Shown piece after piece: positions 42,681 through 49,926 of a stretch of 64,000 nucleotides of DNA. Each line of letters starts with the position of its first letter. Positions within the stretch are counted from its first letter, which is position 1. The stretch is from contig DISM01000004.1 of NCBI GenBank assembly GCA_002421805.1, forward strand, positions 372,001 to 436,000, given 5' to 3'. Position numbers and translations under genes: made by a program. The DNA is from Candidatus Omnitrophica bacterium UBA6210. GTDB lineage: Bacteria > Omnitrophota > Gorgyraeia > Velamenicoccales > Velamenicoccaceae. The notes beneath the pieces were generated by a model that searched no databases, was not told the origin of the DNA, and worked only from the letters and a program-made list of their open reading frames with translations.

Positions 42681-43179
42681 GTTGAAGAATGCTTAAAACC
42701 GCCTGCGCGCTCTCCTCGACGCTTAAGGCGTCGCAGTCGATCGTGTGGTGCGCCTGGGCATAAAAAGGCTGCCGCTTCTCTAAAAGCTCCTCGATCTTTT
42801 TTTTGGGGTCCGCGACATTCAACAAAGGACGCGAGGCGTTCGCGGCCGCACGCCTCAAGATAGTCTCGGGCCTCGACGTCAAACATATAACAATGCCGTC
42901 TTTCTTCATCCTGTCGATATTTTCAGGGTCGGCGAACACCCCGCCGCCGCAGGCAACGGCCTGTCCTTTCCTGCCCGTCAGGCGTTTAACGAACTCTTTT
43001 TCAAGCCCGCGAAAATAAGGCTCCCCCTTAAGCCGGAAGATCTCGCTAATAGGCATCTTTTCCTTTTCTTCGATCTCGGCATCCATGTCCACGAGCTTTA
43101 AATTCAGGCGGCTGGCCAGAACTTTTGCCACGGCGGTCTTGCCTGTAGCCATAAATCCTACAAGGTAGATATTCTTCAT
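42667..43179 (-). CDS. aroK: Shikimate kinase
   Basis: Phosphorylates shikimate at O3. The 170-aa P-loop kinase has GFMATGKTAV (Walker A), the DMDAEIE acidic pair, the FRGLEKEF Arg/Glu segment and ACGGGVF; the lid RPLL is near residue 118. The ATG at 43177-43179 is used; the extra 11 codons upstream lack conservation. It follows the promoter at 43256-43285, so aroK-dprA-topA may form a separate unit from aroC. Confidence 0.95.
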   Translation of the reverse strand: MKNIYLVGFMATGKTAVAKVLASRLNLKLVDMDAEIEEKEKMPISEIFRLKGEPYFRGLEKEFVKRLTGRKGQAVACGGGVFADPENIDRMKKDGIVICLTSRPETILRRAAANASRPLLNVADPKKKIEELLEKRQPFYAQAHHTIDCDALSVEESAQAVLSILQHERL

Positions 43180-43255
43180 TTCAGCCCGATGCTCCCGGCC
43201 CGCTTGTTCCAAGGGGCCAAAAATTACGTTAGTGCTTATACGACATAGTGAAAGA

Positions 43256-43285
43256 ATTTTATCATAATAAGGTAAGGATGGTCAA
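43256..43285 (-). promoter_or_regulatory. Sigma-70-type promoter upstream of aroK
   Basis: TTGACC (43280-43285, minus strand), an 18-nt spacer, and TAAAAT (43256-43261). It lies after the aroC terminator and about 75 nt before the aroK start, giving a leader of about 70 nt. Part of a 251-bp spacer otherwise holding only the terminator. Confidence 0.65.
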
Positions 43286-43359
43286 CCAATTCCTTGCTTC
43301 ATGCCTGGGCTTTTGGTTCAACTCGACAGCCGCAAACGGGGAAAACGCCAGGGCCGCAA

Positions 43360-43400
43360 ACGAACAAAAGGCCCCGGCAACTTCGTATTGCCAGGGCCTT
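43360..43400 (-). terminator. Intrinsic terminator after aroC
   Basis: On the minus strand AAGGCCCTGGCAA, a 7-nt loop, then TTGCCGGGGCCTT forms a 13-bp stem with one mismatch, followed by TTTGTTCG. It begins about 30 nt after the aroC stop, ending the pilD-aroC transcript. Confidence 0.8.
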
Positions 43401-43430
43401 AACTTTCTCGCATCGCAGAAGATATGCGGA

Positions 43431-44468
43431 CTACAAAGACCTCATATACCCCTTGTAATTTCTCTTTGTCTCCGTAATGCTGTCTCCGCCGAATTTTTCC
43501 AAAAATGCCTGGGCCAGGACAATAGCCACGGCAGATTCCGCGACCACGGCCGCCGCTTCCACGGCACATGTGTCATAGCGTTCCACCGCCGCCTTGACAG
43601 CCCTCTTTGTCACGATATCTACGGAATCCAGGGGTTTGCCGATGGTGGCGATCGGTTTCATGGTGCATTTCAAGACCACCGGCTCGCCGTTCGTCATGCC
43701 GCCTTCGATCCCTCCGGCATGGTTCGTCTTGCGGAAATAACCTCTATCCTTCGCGTAATAAATAGCGTCATGCACCTTCGAACCCAGGGCGCGCGCATAT
43801 TCCACGCCGAGCCCGACCTCCACGGCCTTGATGGCGGGGATCGACATGACAGCCCCTGCCAAGAGCGCGTTCAGGCGGCGGTCGGCGGCGGCATAACTGC
43901 CGACTCCGGGAGGCAGCCCTTTGGCCGTGACCGCAAAACTGCCTCCGACCGTATCCAGGTGTTTGCGCGCCGCGTCGATCCTCTTCTTCATGCGTTCCTT
44001 ATCCGTCTCGCCGCCGATCATCACGACTTCGCTTGAGACCGAAATATCGAACTCTTTCAAAAAAAGCTTGCAGACGGACCCGGCGGCGACCCGGCAGACC
44101 GTTTCGCGGGCGCTGGCCCTCTCCAGGACGTTACGGATATCCTGATGGCCGTATTTGAGGCACCCCACCAAATCCGCGTGGCCTGGCCTGGGGTTGGTCA
44201 ACGCGATCAATTCATCGATGCGGAAATCATTGTTCTTGACGTAAAGGCCGATAGGGCTGCCGAGAGTCAGGCCGTTCCTGACGCCGGAAAGGATCTCGAC
44301 GTTGTCCCCTTCGATCTTCATACGGTCGCCGCGGCCGTAACCCAACTGGCGGCGCTTCAACTCCATGTTCATCTCTTTCAAATCCAGCTTCAAGCCGGCC
44401 GGAACCCCTTCCAGGATCGCCACCATGCAACGGCCGTGCGACTCACCCGCAGTCAGAAATCTCAACAT
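43431..44468 (-). CDS. aroC: Chorismate synthase
   Basis: Converts EPSP to chorismate with reduced FMN. The 345-aa protein has FLTAGESHG at the start, the GRGDRM segment, the GNTDL-like metal/flavin region visible as HADLVGCLKYGHQDIRNVLERASARETV, and the C-terminal EGGMTNGEP. ATG at 44468 follows AGGGGG. It ends a translationally tight group with the prepilin peptidase; aroE and aroK are close by, so three shikimate genes sit within 3.5 kb. Confidence 0.96.
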   Translation of the reverse strand: MLRFLTAGESHGRCMVAILEGVPAGLKLDLKEMNMELKRRQLGYGRGDRMKIEGDNVEILSGVRNGLTLGSPIGLYVKNNDFRIDELIALTNPRPGHADLVGCLKYGHQDIRNVLERASARETVCRVAAGSVCKLFLKEFDISVSSEVVMIGGETDKERMKKRIDAARKHLDTVGGSFAVTAKGLPPGVGSYAAADRRLNALLAGAVMSIPAIKAVEVGLGVEYARALGSKVHDAIYYAKDRGYFRKTNHAGGIEGGMTNGEPVVLKCTMKPIATIGKPLDSVDIVTKRAVKAAVERYDTCAVEAAAVVAESAVAIVLAQAFLEKFGGDSITETKRNYKGYMRSL

Positions 44469-44487
44469 GATTGCCCCCTTCAACGGC

Positions 44488-45270
44488 CTACAGGCCGAAT
44501 AAATACGCCAGGATGCGGTCCATCCAAAACAGACACAACAATGCCCCCAGCGCCAGATACGGCCCGAAGGCGATGACGCTTTCTTTAGTCCTCAGTTTGA
44601 TGATGATCCCGACCACGGCGCCGAAAAGAGACGCCAGAGGCAAAGACAAAAGGGCCGCCTGCCAGCCCAAAAACGATCCGACCATGGCCAGGAGCTTGAT
44701 GTCCCCTCCCCCCATGGACTCTTTTTTGAAGATAAAATCTCCGGCCAGGCCGAGGATCCACAGCGTCCCGCCGCCCACAACAATACCCAAGAGCGAGGCG
44801 CGCAAACCCAACAGATGTGTCGGCATTTGCTGGACCTGGGGAAAGATGACGCTGGCGAGCAGCCCCATGACAAGGCCGCCGACGCTGACTTCGTCGGGAA
44901 TGATCTGAAAATCAATATCAACGAACGTCGCGATGATCAGGCCACAAACGAAGGCACCGAAAACAAAAAACGACACGCTCAGGCCGAAACGATGATACAG
45001 CATCAAAAACAGAACGCCCGTCAAAAGCTCGACCAGAAAATACCGAAAAGAGATCGGCTTGCGGCAGTCGCGACAGCGGCCGCGCAACAGGATATAGCTA
45101 AGCAAGGGAATGTTGTCATACCAGCGGATCGGGTGATTGCAGGAAGGACAATGCGAAGCCGGCGCGATGATGGACTGCTCACGGCCCATGCGATAGATAC
45201 AGACGTTCAGGAAACTCCCGATACAAATCGCAAAGAGAAAAACAAATACCATCTGCATCACTTCAAACAC
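44488..45270 (-). CDS. pilD: Prepilin peptidase (type IV leader peptidase / N-methyltransferase)
   Basis: Integral membrane aspartic protease that cleaves and methylates type IV pilin leaders. The 260-aa protein has a first membrane helix, the cytoplasmic zinc module with two CxxC pairs (CPSCNHPIRWYDNIP and RCRDCRKP), and the two catalytic Asp in VDIDFQIIPD and GGGDIKLLA. Six further hydrophobic segments follow. A GTG at 45268-45270 is preceded 5 nt upstream by AAGGAGG and is preferred to the ATG 12 nt downstream. No pilin gene is in the window. Confidence 0.93.
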   Translation of the reverse strand: MFEVMQMVFVFLFAICIGSFLNVCIYRMGREQSIIAPASHCPSCNHPIRWYDNIPLLSYILLRGRCRDCRKPISFRYFLVELLTGVLFLMLYHRFGLSVSFFVFGAFVCGLIIATFVDIDFQIIPDEVSVGGLVMGLLASVIFPQVQQMPTHLLGLRASLLGIVVGGGTLWILGLAGDFIFKKESMGGGDIKLLAMVGSFLGWQAALLSLPLASLFGAVVGIIIKLRTKESVIAFGPYLALGALLCLFWMDRILAYLFGL

Positions 45271-46117
45271 GCATGCCTCCTTCAAGCGCCTTCCTCATCA
45301 CCTCAACTGGCGCCGGCTTCCCTGTCCAGTGCTCAAAAGCCAGGGCCCCTTGATACAAAAGCATTCCTGACCCATTGGCTGCCTGACATCCGGCAGCCTT
45401 CGCTGCCTTTAATAGTTTAGTCTCGGCGGGATTGTAAATCAAGTCATAAACGAACAGGCCGGCCCTGAGCCATTCCTTTTTGACAAGCAAAGGGTCTTCA
45501 GCCTTCATGCCGACGGGCGTGGCGTTGATCAGGATATCCGCGTCCGGAACATCCAGCTTCTCTGCGGCCGGGACGCACGCAATACCGATATGGGGATAAT
45601 AAATCTTGATGTTCTTGGCCAGGGCTTCGGCCTTTGAGCCGTCCACATCAAAGATGCGTATCTCTGAAGGCTCTTGGCCCGCCAAGCCGAAAGCGACAGC
45701 CTTGGCGCCGCCGCCGGCCCCTATCAAGGCAATGCTTTTTCCCCGGATACCAACACCATGCTCTTGAAAGTCTCGCGTAAACCCAGCCTCGTCCGTGTTA
45801 AAACCATCCAGTAATCCGTCCCTTTGGACACGGACGGTATTCACAGCACCAATAGCTTTAACACCGAAAGACTTGTTCCCCGTAAGATACTTGACAGCGG
45901 CTTCTTTATGGGGCACCGTGACATTGAACCCCTTGATCTTCTTCTCAACAACCGTCTTTTTGAAAAACGCCTCCACGTCCTGTGGCGCAATCTCAAAAAG
46001 CTCATAGACGGCGTTCATGCCGTAATGCTTAAAGGCCGCATTGTGCATGAAAGCCGAATAGCTGTGTTTAACAGGCCAACCTATTAAACCGTAAAGCTCT
46101 CGGGGTTCCATCATCAT
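45263..46117 (-). CDS. aroE: Shikimate dehydrogenase
   Basis: NADPH-dependent reduction of 3-dehydroshikimate. The 284-aa protein has the N-terminal GLIGWPVKHSYSAFMHNAAF substrate site, GFNVTVPHKEAAV with the catalytic Lys, GAGGGAKAVAFGL (NADP loop) and the C-terminal NGSGMLLYQGALAF. It starts just 2 nt after leuA ends (ATG triplet start) and overlaps pilD. Confidence 0.96.
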   Translation of the reverse strand: MMMEPRELYGLIGWPVKHSYSAFMHNAAFKHYGMNAVYELFEIAPQDVEAFFKKTVVEKKIKGFNVTVPHKEAAVKYLTGNKSFGVKAIGAVNTVRVQRDGLLDGFNTDEAGFTRDFQEHGVGIRGKSIALIGAGGGAKAVAFGLAGQEPSEIRIFDVDGSKAEALAKNIKIYYPHIGIACVPAAEKLDVPDADILINATPVGMKAEDPLLVKKEWLRAGLFVYDLIYNPAETKLLKAAKAAGCQAANGSGMLLYQGALAFEHWTGKPAPVEVMRKALEGGMRV

Positions 46118-46119
46118 GA

Positions 46120-47658
46120 TTATAGAGGAAGAGTGCCGCCGGGGTCTTTTTTCTTGGAGGCGAGTTTGTTCGTGGCGTTCAGGAATGCCTTGGCAGAAGC
46201 CTCGATGACGTCCGTAGAGGAGCCGCGGCCCATGGCGACCTTCTTGCCCGACTGGACGCGGACGGCAACCTGGCCGAGCGCATCCTTTCCCGACGTAACA
46301 GCTTCAATCCGGTAGTCCAGAAGGCGCGTCTTGATCTTGGTGATCTTCTCGATGGCCTTATAGCAGGCGTCCACAGGACCGTCTCCCGTCGATGTGACGC
46401 CGAAACTCCTGCCTTGTTTTTTCAGGCGTACGGTCGCGCTGGGCGTTACGCGCGTGCCGCTGGCGTAAGAAACGGTATCCAGCTGCCAGACTTCAGCGGG
46501 TTTATTGATCTCATCTTCTATCAGGGAAATGATATCTTCTTCGTAGACATTCTTCTTCTTGTCCGCCAGTTCCTTGAATTTTTCGAAAGCACGGATGAGT
46601 TCTTCGTCAGAAATCTTGATGCCCATCTCCGCAAGCCGTTTTTCAAAAGCATGGCGGCCCGAATGCTTGCCCAAAACAAGGCTTGTGCCGGTAAAACCGA
46701 CATCCTCGGGCGCGATGATCTCGTATGTCTGGCGCTTTTTCATGACGCCGTCCTGATGGATGCCGGATTCGTGGCGGAACGCATTGTTGCCGACGATCGC
46801 CTTATTGGGCGCGACCACAAAACCGGTGAGTTTGCTCACCAGCCGCGACGTCTTGTAGATCTCCTGCGTGTTGATGGCGGTCGTCACATGAGGAAAGCTG
46901 TCGTGCCGGGTCCGGACCGTCATGACGATCTCTTCCATCGACGCGTTGCCTGCGCGTTCGCCGATCCCGTTGATCGTGCACTCCACCTGGCGGGCGCCGG
47001 ACTTCACCGCCTCCAGGGAATTAGCCACGGCCAACCCCAGGTCGTTATGGCAATGGACGGAGATGACCGCACGGTGAATATTCGGCACGCGCTCGTGGAT
47101 CGAGCGGATCAGAGAGCCGTACTCCGACGGATAAGCGTAACCGACAGTGTCCGGGATATTGACGGTCGTAGCCCCGGCCCTGATGACCGCCTCCAGGACG
47201 CGGAACAAAAACTCCGGTTCCGTGCGGGAGGCATCCTCCGGGGAAAACTCGATGTCTTTGGTATATTTCTTGGCGTATTTGACGGACTCCGTCGCCAGCC
47301 GCAGGATCTCGTCTTCGGCCTTCTTGAGCTTGTACTGCATGTGGATCTTCGACGTCGCCAGAAAAACGTGGATCCTGGCGCCGCCGTGCGCAGGCTTCGT
47401 CGCCTGATAGGCGGCATCTATATCCTTGGTGACGGCGCGCGCCAGTCCGCAGACCACGACGTTCTTGAGCATCGCGGCGATGCGGCTGACTGCGCGAAAA
47501 TCTCCCGGCGAAGATATGGGAAATCCCGCTTCGATGACGTCGACACCCAGCGTGACCAACTGGCGCGCGATCTCGATCTTCTCGCGCTCGTTGAGCGTCG
47601 CTCCGGGCGCTTGTTCGCCGTCGCGCAAGGTTGTATCGAATATGATCAGCTTATCCAT
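46120..47658 (-). CDS. leuA: 2-isopropylmalate synthase
   Basis: First committed step of leucine synthesis (acetyl-CoA plus 2-oxoisovalerate). The 512-aa protein has FDTTLRDGEQAPGA with the metal Asp and catalytic Arg/Glu, VHCHNDLGLA, NGIGERAGNAS, HESGIHQDG and a full C-terminal regulatory domain (about 390-505), so leucine feedback inhibition is expected. It follows ilvC by 183 bp of hairpin-rich spacer. leuBCD are not in the window. Confidence 0.96.
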   Translation of the reverse strand: MDKLIIFDTTLRDGEQAPGATLNEREKIEIARQLVTLGVDVIEAGFPISSPGDFRAVSRIAAMLKNVVVCGLARAVTKDIDAAYQATKPAHGGARIHVFLATSKIHMQYKLKKAEDEILRLATESVKYAKKYTKDIEFSPEDASRTEPEFLFRVLEAVIRAGATTVNIPDTVGYAYPSEYGSLIRSIHERVPNIHRAVISVHCHNDLGLAVANSLEAVKSGARQVECTINGIGERAGNASMEEIVMTVRTRHDSFPHVTTAINTQEIYKTSRLVSKLTGFVVAPNKAIVGNNAFRHESGIHQDGVMKKRQTYEIIAPEDVGFTGTSLVLGKHSGRHAFEKRLAEMGIKISDEELIRAFEKFKELADKKKNVYEEDIISLIEDEINKPAEVWQLDTVSYASGTRVTPSATVRLKKQGRSFGVTSTGDGPVDACYKAIEKITKIKTRLLDYRIEAVTSGKDALGQVAVRVQSGKKVAMGRGSSTDVIEASAKAFLNATNKLASKKKDPGGTLPL

Positions 47659-47697
47659 GGCTTGTCGAAAGACCTTTCCAGGCCTTCTTTCCCTCCT

Positions 47698-47806
47698 GAT
47701 TTCTCGCCTCTTGGCTCGAAATCAAACGCAGGGACTTCGCTCACTTACGTCCGCTACACATCCAGGGCATTGATTTCAGCGTGCCTCTGGCGTTTACGCT
47801 GGAATC
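47698..47806. repeat. Hairpin chain between ilvC and leuA
   Basis: Three adjacent stem-loops fill the leuA leader: GATTTC..GCC/GGC..GAAATC with loop TCTT (47698-47723); GGAC/GTCC with a 13-nt loop (47732-47752); and GATT.CAGCGT/ACGCTG.AATC (47772-47806) with an inner GCC/GGC stem and the TCT loop. The TCT-capped GCC/GGC core is the same as in elements A-D. The words CCTGGAAAG (47672-47680 on the minus strand) and CCTTGGAAAG (47827-47836) flank the chain as an imperfect direct repeat. Confidence 0.6.
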
Positions 47807-47841
47807 ACCCTGAGTTCTATCGAAGGGCTTTCCAAGGCTAT

Positions 47842-48831
47842 TTATTTCTTCATCCAGGGCATCATGTCGCGCAGCTCTTTGCCCACTTTCTCGATCAGGT
47901 GCTCGTCGCCTTCTTTGAGCAGACGGTCAAAGTTCGGACGTCCGGCGACGTTTTCGGCGATCCACTCCTTGGCGAACCTGCCTTTGACGATCTCCTTCAA
48001 TATCTTCTTCATCTCTTTGCGCGTCTTCTGGGTGATGATGCGCGGGCCGCGCGACAGGTCGCCGTAGCAGGCCGTGTTGGACACGCCTCTCCTCATCCCG
48101 GAAATGCCGCGCTCCTGGATCAAGTCCGTGATCAGTTTCAATTCATGCAACACCTCAAAATAGGCGATCTCCGGCTGGTAACCGGCTTCCACCAGCGTGT
48201 CAAAACCTGCCTTGATCAATTCCGAAACGCCTCCGCAAAGAACGGCCTGTTCGCCGAACAGGTCTGTTTCCGTCTCTTCGGCAAATGTCGTTTCAATAAC
48301 TCCGGCGGTCGTCCCCTTGATGCCCTTGGCGTAAGCCAGAGCGATCTTCAGGGCATTGCCTGAAGCGTCCTGATAGACGGCGACGAGACACGGAACGCCC
48401 TTGCCCTCTTCATACATGCGGCGCACGAGGGCCCCTGGACCTTTGGGCGCGATCATGATGACGTCGATGTTCTTCGGCGGTTTGATCTGTTTAAAACGGA
48501 TGTTAAAGCCATGCGAAAAGACGAGCACTTTGCCTTTTTTCAGGTTCGGCTTGATGGCATCCGTATACACCTTGGCCTGCACGTGGTCCTGTGTCAGGAC
48601 CTGGATGACATCCGCCTGGGCCGCGGCCTCGGCCGCGCTCACGGGATTAAAACCATCCTTCTTGGCCAGCTCGAAATTAGGCGTTCCCGCCATCTCGGAA
48701 ACCACGACATCCAGGCCGCTGTCGCGCAGGCACAGTGCCTGGCCCCGGCCCTGGATCCCATAACCGATGATCGCGATCTTTTTACCTTTCAAATAGGAAA
48801 GGTCCGCATCGTTGTCGTAATAGATCTTCAT
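47842..48831 (-). CDS. ilvC: Ketol-acid reductoisomerase
   Basis: NADPH and Mg-dependent isomeroreduction in valine, isoleucine and leucine synthesis. The 329-aa class I enzyme has the MKIYYDNDADL N-terminus, IIGYGIQGRGQALCLRDSG (NADP loop), the HGFNIRF segment, and the metal-binding C-terminal knot (ETETDLFGEQAVLCGG). The ATG at 48829-48831 follows AAGGAGG, which abuts an 11-bp hairpin; longer in-frame readings run through that repeat and are rejected. Confidence 0.97.
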   Translation of the reverse strand: MKIYYDNDADLSYLKGKKIAIIGYGIQGRGQALCLRDSGLDVVVSEMAGTPNFELAKKDGFNPVSAAEAAAQADVIQVLTQDHVQAKVYTDAIKPNLKKGKVLVFSHGFNIRFKQIKPPKNIDVIMIAPKGPGALVRRMYEEGKGVPCLVAVYQDASGNALKIALAYAKGIKGTTAGVIETTFAEETETDLFGEQAVLCGGVSELIKAGFDTLVEAGYQPEIAYFEVLHELKLITDLIQERGISGMRRGVSNTACYGDLSRGPRIITQKTRKEMKKILKEIVKGRFAKEWIAENVAGRPNFDRLLKEGDEHLIEKVGKELRDMMPWMKK

Positions 48832-48844
48832 AAAACATTCCTCC

Positions 48845-48987
48845 TTAATTCCGCCTCTGGCGGAATTAACCCCGAAGTGTATCTTGAAAATTTCTGGGTG
48901 CCCGCCGAGACTCTGACGAGGCTGGGTTTGCCTTGCCTTTAGGCAAGGCCAAACAGAAATTTTCAAGATGCAAACACAAGGGGTTAA
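48845..48987. repeat. Hairpin-chain element D in the ilvC leader
   Basis: An 11-bp perfect hairpin TTAATTCCGCC/GGCGGAATTAA with a TCT loop (48845-48869) sits directly before the ilvC ribosome-binding site. Overlapping it, a nested palindrome has outer arms TTAACCCC (48866-48873) and GGGGTTAA (48980-48987), a perfect 16-bp stem ATCTTGAAAATTTCTG (48881-48896) with its complement (48954-48969), and an inner stem GTTTG-CCTTGCC/GGCAAGG-CAAAC with a TTTA loop (48926-48954). The internal text GCCGAG.CTCTGACGAGGCTGG (48904-48925) is shared with element A at 23577-23599. Confidence 0.85.
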
Positions 48988-49006
48988 TGTTGATTGTTAT
49001 AATATT

Positions 49007-49480
49007 TTATATCGCTACAGCCACGCGTCCGGACCTGACGAGTTCCAGGACCTTGAAACTCTTCAGCTCATTGATAAAATTCCTGACGTGATCGGCGTCC
49101 GCCACCACCTCCACGACGATATAATCCGGCTTCTTCTCGAGGATCTCCGCCTTGGCGCGCTTGATGATGCGGCGAAGCTGCGGCAGCGTCTTGGCATCGA
49201 TCAGGATCTTGATGAACGCAAGCTCCCGCTCGACATAAGCCTTTTTCGTGAAGTCCGTCACGGTGATGACGTCGATCAGCTTGTTGAGCTGTTTTTTGAT
49301 CTGCTCTAAAATCCTCTCGTCTTCGGCATTGACGACGATCGTCATGCGCGAGACGCTCGGGTCCTGGGTCTCGGAAACCGTCAACGAATCGATATTATAG
49401 CCCCGGGCGGAAAACAATCCCGCCACCCTGGCTAAAACACCGAACCTGTTTTCGACTAAAACGGCTATGGTATGTTTCAT
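49007..49480 (-). CDS. ilvH: Acetolactate synthase small (regulatory) subunit
   Basis: 157 aa with an N-terminal ACT domain (HTIAVLVENRFGVLARVAGLFSARGYNIDSL) and a C-terminal second ACT-like domain, as in IlvH/IlvN; it confers valine feedback on IlvB. It normally directly follows ilvB, but here 446 bp intervene and hold a small four-helix-bundle gene. Confidence 0.95.
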   Translation of the reverse strand: MKHTIAVLVENRFGVLARVAGLFSARGYNIDSLTVSETQDPSVSRMTIVVNAEDERILEQIKKQLNKLIDVITVTDFTKKAYVERELAFIKILIDAKTLPQLRRIIKRAKAEILEKKPDYIVVEVVADADHVRNFINELKSFKVLELVRSGRVAVAI

Positions 49481-49485
49481 AGTTT

Positions 49486-49918
49486 CGTAACTCGTAATTC
49501 GTAATTAGTAATTAGTAATTTATTTTTGCTTCTCAATAGAACGAACCATCCCGTTGATCAGCTTTGCCACGTCTTCGCTTGTCGCATAAAGGGGCGCAAA
49601 AATTTTCTCGCCGATAAAATTCAAATCTCTACTCAGAAATAAAAAATTTTGAAGCTCGCTTACGGAACCCCTGGCATTGAGATAAAATCGAATCTTATCA
49701 TTGTAATGATACCTGCTAAACCCCTCGGCGATATTGGCAGTTATAGACGAAGCCGCTCTTTTCATCTGGCTTACGATTCCGTACAATTCCTCATCGGGAA
49801 ACGTCCTCGTTACCTTATAGATCTCCAATATAAAGGCATGCGCCTTTTTCCAAGCGTCAAGTTGCTGAAAACTTCTGATTTTCTCAACCATTACGAATTA
49901 CTGATTACGAGTTACTAG
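49486..49918. repeat. Inverted arrays of a 7-nt unit flanking the four-helix-bundle gene
   Basis: At 49486-49520 the plus strand is a run of 7-nt units (GTAACTC, GTAATTC, GTAATTA, GTAATTA). At 49890-49918 the minus strand is the same type of run (GTAACTC, GTAATCA, GTAATTC). The arrays face each other and bracket the gene at 49520-49891 exactly, overlapping its stop codon on one side and its start codon on the other. Together they look like the boundaries of an inserted cassette. Confidence 0.75.
49520..49891 (-). CDS. Four-helix-bundle protein, 23S rRNA intervening-sequence (IVP) family
   Basis: 123 aa. The sequence FQQLDAWKKAHAFILEIY near the N-terminus, FPDEELYGIVSQMKRAASSITANIAEG in the middle and the YATSEDVAKLINGMVRSI end match the S23/IVP family first found inside 23S rRNA intervening sequences and often seen as free-standing genes. 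Function is unknown. It interrupts the usual ilvB-ilvH pair on the same strand and is precisely bounded by inverted 7-nt arrays, so it appears to be a mobile or passenger cassette. Confidence 0.88.
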   Translation of the reverse strand: MVEKIRSFQQLDAWKKAHAFILEIYKVTRTFPDEELYGIVSQMKRAASSITANIAEGFSRYHYNDKIRFYLNARGSVSELQNFLFLSRDLNFIGEKIFAPLYATSEDVAKLINGMVRSIEKQK

Positions 49919-49926
49919 CCCCGAAG

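Noticed and set aside
46414..48363. A 649-codon plus-strand frame
   Set aside because: Antisense to leuA and ilvC and runs through the hairpin-rich spacer; composition is that of a shadow frame.
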